Assembly (NCBI GenBank): GCA_001632435.1
Contig: KV423920.1
Coordinates: forward strand, 270,398-334,397
Source of the DNA: Calocera cornea HHB12733
Taxonomy: Eukaryota; Basidiomycota; Dacrymycetes; Dacrymycetales; Dacrymycetaceae
DNA: 64,000 bases
Direction of reading: 5' to 3'
The notes under the pieces were generated by a model. It did not search any database. It saw nothing but the letters and a program-made list of their open reading frames with translations, and had not been told where the DNA came from. How positions within the stretch are numbered: the first letter of the stretch is position 1; each line of letters opens with the position of its first letter. This document shows, one piece after another, positions 32,121 through 43,976 of this stretch. A program made the position numbers and the translations under genes.

Positions 32121-34316
32121 CGTCGAAATGAACTCACTCGCGTATGGCAGCGCATATCGGACAAAACCTATGTCACGGAGGCAATACCGTCCAATATCGT
32201 CCCATACTGCCTGATACTGTAGGTACCGGCAAGTCTCGTACAATAACCGTCGGTATCTGTCAGTACACGTCAGTACCCGTGGGTATTGGATGGTATAGGA
32301 CCAGTAGTCAGCTATGATGTGCCACATTATTCTTTGAAGCTAAATTGTTGCTGCTTGGGACCCCATTATACCTCTGCCTGCAGTACGTCCAGTTTAGTCT
32401 TACTGAAATATAATATAAGTACTCTATTCCATAGATAAGAAAGATAGAGTACTGGTTGATGCTCTTAGTTAAAATGAGGACAACCCCTGACATGTCTTTG
32501 GGGTCCACATTGTTGGTCTGGGTCAGTATGGGTAGGTATGCTTCCGACTCCTTCACTATCAATCAGTCTGGCCAAGTATTTGTTGGTATAGAGCACAGTA
32601 CCATCAGGTACCTACAGGTCCTGACAGGTCTGGGTAAAATTCTATTGATATTTGCCTATACTATCTGTGTCAGGAGTCACCAAAACCAACCTCTCACAAT
32701 ATAGGATCTGGAACCAAGAAGGCACAAACCCCATCTTGACAGTCTCGAAACCATCTCGACAGAGCGTCCCTATTCTGCCCAAGGTAAGAGGTGCTTGCCC
32801 TAAACTGACTGTACAGTTCCCCTCTCAAAGATACTTCTGGCCTTCTCGTATATAGTATCGACTTGTTCGTAGTTTCATTCTTAGATCTGATCTCTTAGGA
32901 TCCTCTACAATACTTGTGTAGTTGAACTAGGCATTGCAATCTCAATTGAAACTTTGGAACCTCAGCAACCTCTTGATACTGTCAGATGAACTCTCACAAT
33001 ATCTGGTGCTCAGCTTTCCTCCACTGCCCACATATCATCCCTTTTGCTCAACATCTCGTCCCTTTTGCTCAACATCTCGTCTCCTCCTCAATAGTCTTGG
33101 ACCACTTTTGCAGACAGCCTTGTGTCTAGTATTGTGTGCCCTGATACAACCAAGGTGTAAGTTGCCAAATGACAATAAGAGGGGAGGGAAGATAGAAAGT
33201 TGCCTTGGTGGAGCTGCTGTCACTGTAGGTGACCAAGAGTGACCAAGGGTGATGGATTATCAAAAATGAGTCTAATGGCTAGGACCTTTGGGGGTTCCTC
33301 AGAGATCAGCTCTGAGGGGTACAAGGGTCTAGCTAGGGGTATATATATACTAGGGGAAAAGGAAGCAAATGCTGTGGCTGACTGTACAGTTGTTTAGGGC
33401 CGCTTCCCCATCACCTCAAATGCCTGCTGTCCAAGGGCGACCTGCAATCCCCACTTACAAACCTTCTCCATTTGGGAAATGGAACACCTTTGTGTCGCCT
33501 CTGGCGACCTATGATGCCTGAGTGTCGTCCGGTCCCATCGCCACTCGTCCATGGCGATTTCTGCCTTGAGGTCCTGAGGATCAGTGATCTCCCTTGCCTC
33601 GGCGTCTTAATCTATCGCGCCTGGCAAAATGGGGCGTCCCCTGACAGTTCCAGTGATTTCAATCTCCAATGCGTCACCAGCGCGGTGATAGTTTGTCGGC
33701 AATGGGTTGTTCCAGCACGTATGCGACTGTACAGACATCCCACTCCGCTTTGGCACAAAGCGAACGGTCGACACGTTGCTCACCTGCCTCTCGATACTAG
33801 GCTAGAAAGGCCCCTCGATTGGAGGAAGAAGCTTTGCCAATATATCATGCTCCGTAAGCTTATTGAACGGGCGGATATGCCAAATTTCCCTTATATGCAA
33901 CAAACTCGGCTGCGCTCAAGATGGATCATGACTCGGACAGAAGTATTGTGCATCTTTTCCTTCTGAAGAAGTACACCAAGATGCGGACAAATCACGAGTT
34001 CATTGTTGTTATCCATGTCTGCTACTTAATACGGGTACAGCCAAACAACAAAGGAATATCGACTTGAGCTTCCAGAAAAACGGTTGTTGCTGTTGATACA
34101 AGCGTGAATACATCTATGCTTAATTGCGAAAGGAAAGGACCAAGAGCAAGGCGCTGCTAGCCCTGGTAAACCCCCGCGTTTCTTCTTTCTTCAGTTTCAC
34201 TACATCTTCACGGTGGTACAACACCCTTGTTGGTGGTACAATAGCTTCATCTTCGGTTCTTCGGGGGATCTCAGCAGATATAGATCAGGCGGAAGCGTCC
34301 CGCCGGGGGTGATGTA
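32121..34316. other. AT-richer island, possible transposon relic
   Basis: No gene recognised over 2.2 kb. Base composition is visibly lower in GC between about 32330 and 33400 than elsewhere. It holds a 21-base direct duplication (TCCCTTTTGCTCAACATCTCG, 33048-33089), a direct repeat CTGACTGTACAGTT at 32805-32818 and 33378-33391, and a perfect hairpin CCTCAGAG-ATCAG-CTCTGAGG at 33297-33317. A TATATATA at 33340-33349 precedes a 33-codon frame at 33420. No transposase or reverse-transcriptase motif was seen. Confidence 0.45.
33297..33317. repeat. Perfect 8-bp stem hairpin
   Basis: CCTCAGAG, five-base loop ATCAG, CTCTGAGG. It lies 23 bases before a TATATATA run in an otherwise gene-free island. 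Function unknown. Confidence 0.6.
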
Positions 34317-36754
34317 TTACATCTCTTCTCCTTCATCTTCAATACAACCGGTGCGATGCTCGCGGCAGGTGAAACCGTCGTGCATCTCGCCCTGGCAAGC
34401 AGAGCATATGCGGACCTGGCAGTTCGGGCACTGAAGAACGTCGCCCTCGCTTCCAGAGCGGTATATGGTCCAGCAGTCGGGAGTCGGGCACCATGCAAAG
34501 TCGGTCGGATGCGACCGGATATGAGCCAGAAAAGCGGATTCTAAGAGAGCGTCAAACTCCGTCTCGTCGGGGACGGCACGTCGAATGAGTGAGAACGGTA
34601 GCATCCCGGAGCAAGCCGTCGCGGGACAATTAAGTGGCAGGGCCGAGTCGAGGATATAGTTTCGTATGCAATCGTAACAGAATGTGTGCCCACAGGTCGA
34701 AGCACCCAGGGCATTGTCGGAAACGGGACATGAACAAATATCACATTGGTCGGTTGGCGTGATCTCCGACCGGGTCATAAATATCGGCGCCAAGGGGGAT
34801 AACGCTGCGGCACCTTGGGCGGCAAGAGCAGCCTGCAGCTTCTCCCGGGCCAAGAGTGCGGCATCTTCAGCACCGTGGATAGTAATCGTTCTTCGTCGTT
34901 CGTCAAGCTGGATGAATGCGCCGGTGTCCTTCTCCACCTGCGCCATGAGTTCCTTGACTTCAGCAGAGGTGGTCCAGTTTCGCATCGAGGGGCTGTTACC
35001 CAGCCCCAAATGATGGCCAGCCAGCAGGCGGTCTATATGTTTCTTCGCGTGAACAATGTCGTCTCGGCTGGCGCCTTGAAGCCAAAGAGGCTCATCGCCG
35101 CATATCGACCTCCGAAGCCGGACATTGTCCCCCAAGATCTTTTCGATCTTCTCCAATTCGCCCTTGAAGCCGCACCATTGTCTCGGCAGAATGGTATACT
35201 TGGCGACATGGACTTGCTCGATCGTGAGAGCGCCTGCAGCCAAGAAGTCGGTGGGCTGGGCGTAGAGATCGTTTACAATGGCGTCCGTGGTCGCAGAGTC
35301 GTGACAACGCGCATAGAGCAGGATCTGGGTGTCCGACGGGGAAGAAGGCAAGATATCAAAGGAATGCACGGTGCCGAAGTCGTCCACCTTCAACCGCAGG
35401 TTCTCAATAGCCTGGCTGACGTCGAAAGTCGGGTCGCCGAGGGTCACGCTGCTAGCCTTGGTGAACTTCTGCAGCTCTTCCTTGGTCGTATCGGCCGGCA
35501 AGCCGGAGATGGTTGCCGCAAAGTTTCCGCCGAAGGTGTTGCTCTTGGCAACGACCTTCCGTCCGCGGACGACCCGGCCATCAAGTCGGGACGATTCCTT
35601 TTGGGCCACGCGGGCCGAGGTATAAGTCACGTAGGCGGTACGGGTCGGCGCAGGGAAGGAGAGCAGAAGGGTTGGATGCCCGGTGTTTGATGTCGGGACG
35701 GTGCACGCGTTGGCGGGCAGGACGAGGTGCTCAACGACGAGGCCAGCACCGAGAGTCGCCGTCGCTTCCCCGCCGCGATCGGCCAGGAAGGTGCGGGTGA
35801 TCGACATCTCTTCCTCTACCTCCGGCTCCTCGGGAAGGACATCCGTTATCAAGGGCTTCTCCCCGTCCGAGGGGACGTCGTGCGGCATATCCTCCGAGCC
35901 GGGCGTCTCGGGCATGGGTCCATCCTCGCCCGTCTCGCTTGTCCCCGAGGATAGAGCAGGCGGGGAGGGAGAGGACTCGGACTCCTCGCCTTCGCCCTCT
36001 TCAGACGTCTCAGAGCCAGAGCGGAAGCGGCGTGACTGTGCGGGGCAATCAGATCGCTGAATGCAGCAAAGAAGGCGCATATACGCACCACGGGCGACAG
36101 CAGGCTCGAACCATCCTTGAGGATGAGACTCTCGAGCTGGACCAAGCTAAGACTCCTTGGGCGCGACCTGTCGGGTTTCGGCAAGACTTGCTCAAGCTCA
36201 AGCTCGGGCTCTTCATGCCGGAAGGGACAGCTGTCCTCCTTCTTGCACCGACCGGAGAGCCAGAACTTGCACGTTACGTTCATCTTTGTCCATCCATCCG
36301 GCCTTCCCGCACGGCCCCTCTCGAGGTCCTCGGGCGTGATGCCGGCCTCGAGCGCCGCGGGGTCGTGCAGGAACGTACATCGGTCGCCGCGGTTGCATTT
36401 CCCCGCGAGGTAGAAGGAGCAGAGCCTCGTGCGGTGCTGGAGCTCCTTGAGGGTCCGGTTGATCCCACGGGGGTCACCTACACCCTGTCCATGGGCGGCA
36501 GCGGCGCTGGTGGGTGGGTAGAGGGAGGGGAAGTAGTCGGCCGCGTTGAATAGAGAGAACGGGTTGGCGTCGTCGTGCGAGAATCGACACGCAGTGCCTT
36601 TGGTGCACCGTCCTTGGGCGTGGAAGACGCAGACGTTGCGCTTGTTGAATGTGGACTGGGTGGGGACGGGAAGGGGCGGGTAGAGCGTAAACGAGTGCTG
36701 CTGGTGCTGGTGCTGCTGGTGCGGGTTCGAGCCTGTTGTGGGGTCGGTGTGCAT
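34317..36754 (-). CDS. CCCH zinc-finger and RING-IBR protein, putative E3 ubiquitin ligase
   Basis: Two exons: 36754-36089 and 36035-34317, giving 794 residues. Three CCCH zinc fingers lie in the first ~200 residues: CVFHAQGRCTKGTACRFSH, CSFYLAGKCNRGDRCTFLH and CKFWLSGRCKKEDSCPFRH. A Ser/Glu-rich linker follows, then an RRM-like region with KH-like segments (residues ~380-620). Near the C-terminus is a RING (CDICSCPVSDNALGASTCGH, then FCYDC) followed by an IBR-type Cys cluster (WCPTPDC, CPNCQVRICSACQGEMHDGF). The protein ends 20 residues later, so the second RING that holds the catalytic Cys in RING-between-RING ligases is absent. CCCH fingers usually bind RNA, so RNA-linked ubiquitination is inferred. 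Ligase activity is uncertain. Confidence 0.8.
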
Positions 36755-37150
36755 AATCTGGCTGGACAGTGCGATGGTGGTGGTCGGGAGGAAGGAGTGG
36801 GGAGGGGGAAGGCAGGCGTTCGTGGAATGTGATGCCAGATAGTCGGGGGAGGACCGGGGGGGTTGTGATGCTGTGATGATGTGCGGTGCTCTTGACTAAG
36901 TCACTCGCAGCTCGCTCGCAACGGGGAGTGCGGGAGCGGCGGGGCTAGGAGAGGAAGGCTCGACCAGACTCGGTGCGAATGTGAATACGTTCTCCTCCTT
37001 CTTTGTTGGAAAGAGGGGTTGGACTGAGTTTATGCAAGCGAGGCAGGAGACAATAAGGATAAGGACGGTGGGAGATGGGGAGATGGGGAGATGAAGAGCA
37101 GATTGGGAAACGCAGTGCAGGCGAAGTCCGGTTGCACCTGCGGCCGAGGG

Positions 37151-37192
<42 letters not shown>

Positions 37193-38469
37193 GGCGGAGG
37201 CACGTTGCAGGGGTGCCTGTCCCACTCGTGCTACAGTAGAGCGTGCTGACACTTGCTCACGGGACGGTCACAGGGTGCGGCTTGTACCGAATCTGACCGT
37301 TCCCGAGGTTGTCTATGGCGATTGCTGATGCTGTAAACAGTCAACCGGGGTGAGAACTGATGACGGGGCACCGCTCGCGAAACTCGCAGAATAAAGCGGG
37401 GCGACTTAGGTGCGGTGCTGGGAATGCCCAGTCCGGGCCCCCGCACTGGCTGGAGACCTGCAGAGCGTACTGCGAAGGTACCGCCTCATGATGCGTTTGT
37501 CGTAATTGGGCTCAGCCATGGCCACCGCTCAGCCATTATTCCCCGCTTCTCTGACGCGTGCACACACGACTATATCTATCACATCCCCGCCTCCTCGCGT
37601 ACTGCTCCTCCTCTTCTGGGCATGATCCATGGCGCATCATGCGAAGCCCGCGCCCAATTTCGACGCGAGCGGAAAGTGGGACCGAGGCGCCAACTGGGCC
37701 GCGAAAATCTGAGATGCCTCGCTGTTACGAATGGGGCGCCCTTACATATAGGGCTTGAATAATGTCATCATCCATCCGAGCTCGTGGCTTACGCGAGCTG
37801 ACTCCTCCCTACCCTTGTATCGATGCGGTGGGTTCGGAGGATTATCCGAGTGGAGAAGGGCGTTCCTGGCCTGGCTCGTCCCGTTGGGGTGCATTGCATG
37901 CAGGCGTAGCGCCGACGCTCGGGCGCGACTTCCGAATGCCGCATCGGCTCGACCGGGATGCTGCTCGAGTTAGGGAATGTTCGAGAAAGTTGCTGTCTAC
38001 CGTCCTGGGTGGAAAGGCACAATGGAAACGCGCAAGACAACCCGCTCGCCAGCGTGGAGGAACGTGTGCAATATAGCGATCGCGCCGCATCAGGCCGAAC
38101 GTGCCGGCTGGAGGGGCCGTCCCGCCGGGTGATCGCAGGGAACAAACTTCGACCGACAACATTTACTAATGATACCCCGACTGAGCTTCTTGTGTGGGAT
38201 GATGATGTCTCATCCAGCAATTTCCTTCAAAGGGTTCGTATTGCTGAGGTAAGGAAAGGAAATATATTGCGCAGCCTACAATGCAGACCAAGTACTATGC
38301 CCCGCGTTTCACTGTCGTTGTATACTGTAAATGCATTATAAGTCTAGTGTACAGGCGACTCCAATACAACCGTATGTCAAGAACGTAACCAGGTAACGCG
38401 ACGAATAGACCGACCCAAAGCCCCGCCTCCGGATATCTGACCCAATACCATAACCGCGTTCCAACATGT
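36755..38469. other. Intergenic region with long G tract
   Basis: 1.7 kb without a recognised gene. It includes the promoter of the CCCH/RING gene on its left and the 3' side of the Rab gene on its right. The only distinct feature is the homopolymer at 37152-37190. Confidence 0.5.
37152..37190 (+). repeat. Homopolymer of 39 G
   Basis: An uninterrupted run of 39 G. Such a run could form stacked G-quadruplexes, but it is also a classic site of sequencing or assembly error, so the length is not reliable. Confidence 0.9.
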
Positions 38470-39836
38470 CTAAGTGCAGCAGTTGCCCTGCCTCCCCGGT
38501 AATCCCAGCCTGATCCAACCTGTCCTTTTGTTTGCGGCCGCAGCGTCCGCCTCGGACGCTAGGGACCGGCGTGCCTCCTCCTCCGACCGCAGGACCATGA
38601 CCTTCCTCGCGACATATTCGAAGACGGGGACGATGCTCGAACGATCCATGGACGAGGTGAAGAACAGCGCTGGCTCTGCAATCTCCTCGACCTCCTCGGT
38701 CACGGGACCGAGTAACGGATCCGGAATGATGTCCGTGCCGGGCGTATCAACCTCTTCGTCATCCCCCTCCGCGAGCGCGAACGGCGTGATCGTGGCCTCC
38801 GAGTCGGATATGAAGGAGATCGCTTGAGTGTCCTCGCTGCTGGAGGAGTCGCCTCGCCTACGAGCGGCAGCGATTTTGGGCGGAGTTGATGGAGGGGTGG
38901 GTGTATTGACCCTGCCGGCAAACTCGCCGTCCAGCCTGTCGAAGAGGCTGGAGCTGGGCGTGTGGTAGATCGACGGGTGCGTCGCGATGCTCGTGAGCGT
39001 GCCGACTGTTCCGACAGTCCCGGTCCCTGCGAGCAGGTGACGCGTAGCGGAAGTCGACCGGTTGTGCGGAAAGTGCGCTTGGGAAGCGGAGGGCGTCGGG
39101 ATGGGAGAGGATGTGCGGCGCGCGGGGATGTGGTGCGGTGGTGGAGTGCCCTCGTGTGGTGGGGAAGGAGATGGGGATGGCTGGGGGATGGGGATGACGA
39201 ACTTCGGCGGCTGTGGGAGTGCGGACGAGACCGAGGCGAGCAACGGCTCTTGCCGCCGTCGCTTCCTCCCTCGCTGCTGCTGCTGCACCAGCTCAGGCAG
39301 CAACGCGTCGACAAACGCCCTTGCCCCGGCCTCATCTACACCCTCTCCATCACGCTTCAGGTCCAGCTTGTTCCCGACCGCAACAACCACAGCGCCCTCA
39401 GTACCCTCAACGCCGCTGAACTCGGCCCACCACTTCTTGAGCGCTTGAAGTGTGTTGGGCTTCGTGCAGTCGAACACGAGCAGCACTGCGTCGGCCCCGC
39501 GGAAGAAGGCACGGGAGAGAGGTGCGAAGCGGTCTTGTCCGGCTGTGTCCCATAACTGGAGAATGCACGCTTCGTGAGGTGGGAAGGTGAGGGTCAGACT
39601 ATGAAAATCCAGTCCCACGGTCGGTCGGAAAGAGGGCGAGAAACGCGACGTGGTGTACTAGAAACGGGGGTTAGATCAACGGAGTAGTTAGAAATGCTGT
39701 AAACGCACCTGATTTCTGAGACTCGTCTGAGAAGAGCGCATAGAGGTCAGCCAAGCACGCTAAGAGTGGTCTAAAGGCGGCGTACCTTTCCCACGCCAGA
39801 CTCTCCAATGATGAGAACCTTGATGGTTTCCAGCAT
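38470..39836 (-). CDS. Rab7-like small GTPase with large insertion before G5
   Basis: Three exons: 39836-39786, 39726-39709 (18 bases), 39657-38470, giving 418 residues, twice the normal Rab length. G1 is GESGVGK-TSL; switch I RPTVGLDF; G3 WDTAGQDRF; G4 NKLDL near residue 119; the G5 position reads FFTSS near residue 355. The N-terminal part (TSLRNQYTTSRFSPSFRPTVGLDF) is closest in pattern to Rab7/Ypt7. Between G4 and G5, where Rabs have about 30 residues, there are about 230, mostly Pro/Ser/Thr-rich and then acidic. The C-terminus NCCT is a CCX-type prenylation signal, so membrane attachment is expected. Whether the insert is disordered or regulatory is unknown. The insertion is in frame and uninterrupted. 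Confidence 0.85.
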
Positions 39837-41579
39837 CTTGACTCCCTCGTCCCTCGCGGTGCTGGCGCACTTCGCGCCTGAACTCGCAAAGGTCGCTGTC
39901 TCGAGCGAAGCAAAGGACGAGGGGGAGCGCAGTCGGGCGTGCTGATACGACCTCGCGAGGCCGACTGTACAAGATCGCCGGGTCGCCGCATCCGGTCAGC
40001 GTTCATGTGGCGATGTACCGAAGCCGAGTTGCCGGCCATTGGCGCTCCGCACCGAAGCCGGAATGAAACCCTATCAATATGCTCTCTTTCGCCCTTCCTT
40101 TCTTTCAACCGTCGGCGTACGTGGTTGTTCGCTGATACGCGACCTTTGTTCGGGTGACTGGACCGGGTATGCTCCGCCAGAATACAACTTGGTCCGACGG
40201 ATCAAGTTCTGCCGCAGAGTTTCAGTGCCTGGCTTCGTGTTCCTGGGCTAGGGAACGACCATCGAAGGACGTGCCAGCTCGTGGATCCGCGCTGGCTTGA
40301 CATTCGACCGCTCCACCTCTAACGCAAACACAATCAACTAATACAACGCGGCTTCGTTGGCTGAAATCGTTTCTGAGATCTCATGACGTCGCACGACTTC
40401 GCCGCTACTGCTGCTCTGACGCTTATCTGCAACGCCGCGGGCGTTCTGGAGATCCTTTATCGCGGTGTGAAAACGATGAGCCAGGAAGCCGAGCCAGCGC
40501 AGGCCGAGTCGCCCTCCCTATCATCCCTCGCCGTACCGGCTCTCAGCCTGTCTATCAACGACAGTCCGAGAGTCATGCGATACGCCCGAAGTCTCCCCAT
40601 GCGGCTACGTGGCCGTGAGCTCGCGCTCGTCGTCGCCCCGGTATCGGCCTCTTGACGCTGTTTCGCTGGAGCAGCAACAGCGGATCATCCGTCTATCTTT
40701 GGTGTGGATCTTTGGCAGGTCCGGAGATCAGCCTCTTCGTTGCCTGCTACGGGAATATCCCACGGTTTTCCGCCGGCTGCACAGGAATGGAAATCGGGCA
40801 GGGCGATATACGCCAGCTAGATAGGCGAGTACGGGCGAAAACTTCAAGAATACGTCAGAGGGACGGAAGGCATCTGCCGTGCGTGATATTATCCTACCAT
40901 GCAGGCTAATCAATGCATTTACGCGTGATACCCAGCCCCGCGCGATCTCCTCCGCTGTTCCTGTACCAAGACTCCGATGAAAGTTTCCCTTGTGCGGTTA
41001 TGTTGCGGTGCCCCGTTTGGAGCTGGCGACTTCATCTCCTTAACTGGTAGCAACGATGCGGGGATAGCCGTCTCACCGCATGGGATGATATCGCGTATCG
41101 CGCCGTGTTCTCGAAGCAGAGCGTACCACATCGAAGAAAGACCTCCGGATCCCCGAAGGTAACGTGTGTTGCTATCTTTACTCTACAGGATACTCATGAT
41201 TGTCTCAAGGCACATCTACATGACCAACGTATAGACAGTCAGGCATCACATGGCGTCATACGCTCTGGCAAAACCTCGGGTTGGCCTCCATATCTCTCGT
41301 CATTCCTGGTATTCCGCGGACAGCCGCCTTTGCTGGATGTCGCAAAACGAGTTCCGGGCAACGTGTTGGACTCGCTAGCGTTCCAGTTGGTTCGGATGCC
41401 GTTAGGCACGGGGCAAACCGGCCGCATCCCCACACATCATTATTTAAAGTGCCCCGCATTCCCCACGGGACAACTCGCTAAACTCCCCCTTCGCACCCTG
41501 AGGCTTCGAGGTCGTCCACCTCGCTACCCTCTCCTCCTATAGCCCTTCCAACGACCCTTCCCAGCACATCTCGCCCAAC
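39837..41579. other. Divergent intergenic region
   Basis: Between the Rab gene (leftward) and the sugar transporter (rightward). A 90-codon frame starting with ATG at 40383 has a hydrophobic start but no recognisable domain. The right end holds the transporter promoter. Confidence 0.45.
41428..41466 (+). promoter_or_regulatory. Transporter promoter: three CreA/Mig1-like sites around TATTTAAA
   Basis: CCCCAC at 41428-41433, CCCCGC at 41452-41457 and CCCCAC at 41461-41466 each complement the SYGGRG consensus of carbon catabolite repressors. TATTTAAA at 41441-41448 lies about 130 bases before the ATG. Clustered sites suggest glucose repression of the transporter; this is inference from motifs. 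Confidence 0.45.
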
Positions 41580-43744
41580 ATGGCCGGAGGTGCAGCAGTT
41601 GCGTCCAGCAGCAATATGGCGGTGGAGCTCCTCCATCACGAGGTGTGGTGGAAGAATCCCCGTGAGTGACCACGGCCTGGCGAACCCATTCACCGCTTAC
41701 CATTCAGCCAAAAATAGGTCGCGTGAAGCTCAATCTGTGGATTCTTCTGCTCCTTATCACGTCATACAGTAACGGTTTCGATGGGTCTATGATGAGTAAG
41801 CCTGCTTTGCCCCACGTTACCGCCAGTCATTGATGATCCCATAGACGGCTTGCAGATCCTTGTTCAATGGCAAGCGTCCTTCAACTACCCGAGCGGTACC
41901 TATAGTTAATAACATTGAGCTCGGCGGCTGAATGAGGTTTTAGGCTCCATGCTTGGGCTTCTCAATGCAATTCAGAACGTCGGAAGTCTGTGCGCGACAC
42001 CCTTTGCTCCCTACGTGTCTGATGGCATTGGACGTAAATATGCGGTGCTCTGGGGTGCCTCCTTGATGATCATCGGTAAGCCTGTCTTGGGGGGGGGGGC
42101 TCTCGTGCTGATAACCCACATAGGATGTATCATCCAAACTGCCTCCCAGACCGTGGGAATGTTCATCGGCGCTCGGTATGTTTCCATCTTGAGCTTCATC
42201 CCCCATGGCTTTGACTCACCATTGCCACTGTGACTAGCTTCCTGCTTGGTTTCGGCTTGACCTTTGCTGCCAACGCTGCGCCGATGCTCGTCTCTGAAAT
42301 CGCGTACCCTAATCAACGCGCACAGTTGACAGTAGGTCGCTCTCACAATACACCGTCAATATGTGTTGAGCGTCCCTGTAGTCCGCTTACAACAGTCTTT
42401 GGTATTCCGGCTCCATTGTAGCGGCGTGGACGACATTCGGAACTTTCACTATGAGTACAACCTCATGGTCCTGGCGCATCCCCTCCGCAATTCAAGCCCT
42501 TCCATCGGTGCTGCAACTGATGTTCATGTGGTGGTGCCCCGAATCTCCTCGCTATCTCATGAGGAAGGGGAAGGAAGAGGAAGCTCTCCGCGTTCTTGCT
42601 TACTACCATGCCCGCGGAGACGAGGTAAGTATTCACTTGTGCATCTCCGATATGGCTCTCAACCCCTTTACCTCGTAGCAAGATCCCCTTGTCCAGTTCG
42701 AATTTAACGAGATTCGGGAGGCCATTGAGCTGGATCAGCAGCTGACGAAGCAAGTTGGGTGGAAGGATCTGTTCTCTACCCCAGGAAACCGAAGGCGTAT
42801 GCGCATCTTCCTTGCACTTGCGTTCTTCAGCCAATGGGCTGGCAATGGACTGGTCTCCTATTGTACGTGTACCCCACAAACTCGGATGGGCATCCATTGC
42901 TCATGCTCGTTGCCTTAGATCTCAACAAGGTTCTTGATGGCATTGGAATCACCAATGGCACGATTCAAAACCTGATCAACGGAATCTTGCAAATTTGGAA
43001 TCTGGCCATCGCCTTGATTGCATCCTCGGTGGTCGACAGGGCAGGACGTCGCACGGTAAGCGGGGCACTGTATCACAATGGATACTTGACTAATCGATTG
43101 ACAGCTGTTCCTCTTGAGCAACTGCGGTACTCTCGTGTTCTTCATACTCCAGACAATTTGCAATGCAAGATATACCATGACCGCAAGCTCAGCCGCGGGC
43201 AACGCCACCATCGCGTTTATTTTCCTCTTCTATGGCTTCTACGACTTGGCATATACGCCACTTATTGTTTCCTACACGGTCGAGATTTTGCCATATCAGC
43301 TCCGCGCCAAGGGCTTCACCCTCTTCAACTTTATGATATCGCTGGCGCTCATCTTCAATCAATATGTGAACCCTGTGGCGCTCGATGCGTTGGGATGGAA
43401 GTACTGTAAGCGTCCGCCGTTGAAGGACCGGACCTGTATCTCACCTATCGTCAGACATCGTTTATGACTGCTTCCTGGGCTTCCAGCTTGTGTATATGTG
43501 AGAATATCCATTATGTCTCTTTATGGCTCTGTTCTGACATGTTGTTAGTTGGCTCTTCCTCGTGGAGACCAAGAATCGTACGCTGGAAGAAACAGCCGCG
43601 CTCTTCGATGGCGATAAAGCTGTAGAGGCTCTGGCTGAACGTGCGGCGCGCGAAGCTCACCTGGATACGCCCGCTATCGCAGGGCGGTCTTCTGCAGAGA
43701 AGCTGGACAAGAGTGGCGAGATTGCCATGGTGGAGCAGGTTTAA
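41580..43744 (+). CDS. MFS sugar transporter (lactose/hexose permease type)
   Basis: Twelve exons: 41580-41661, 41718-41795, 41845-41895, 41944-42075, 42124-42175, 42238-42331, 42382-42624, 42679-42862, 42919-43055, 43105-43405, 43455-43497, 43549-43744, giving 530 residues. Sugar-porter signatures are present: NGFDGSMMNGLQ after the first helix, DGIGRKYA (loop 2-3), PESPRYLMRKGK (loop 6-7), DRAGRRT (loop 8-9) and VETKNRTLEE after helix 12. Twelve hydrophobic segments are visible. Members of this subfamily move lactose, galactosides or hexoses with protons through the plasma membrane; the exact sugar cannot be read here. The first intron uses acceptor TAG at 41716-41717, because the nearer CAG breaks the frame. 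Intron 4 carries a run of ten G. Confidence 0.92.
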
Positions 43745-43976
43745 ACTCGCCCTTACCCGGTCACGCGTACATTATCTGCCTTGTAACTGTCGATCACCAT
43801 AGCTTCTAAACTCTCTATTACACGTGTTCCAGTAACCGCATGTGCGCCTACAAGTTTGTCTGCACCTACTGAGAACGGCGAGAAGACTCTAGTGCCTTGG
43901 CTCGGAGCTCATCTCAGAGTGCCCCCTGTCCGGTTACTGTCCGCTAGATGATTCTTCCATAGAGGCGCGTCAGGTC

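Noticed and set aside
40383..40655. 90-codon ATG-started frame as a small secreted protein
   Set aside because: The start is only mildly hydrophobic, there is no clear cleavage site or Cys pattern, and no promoter signal; left as intergenic.
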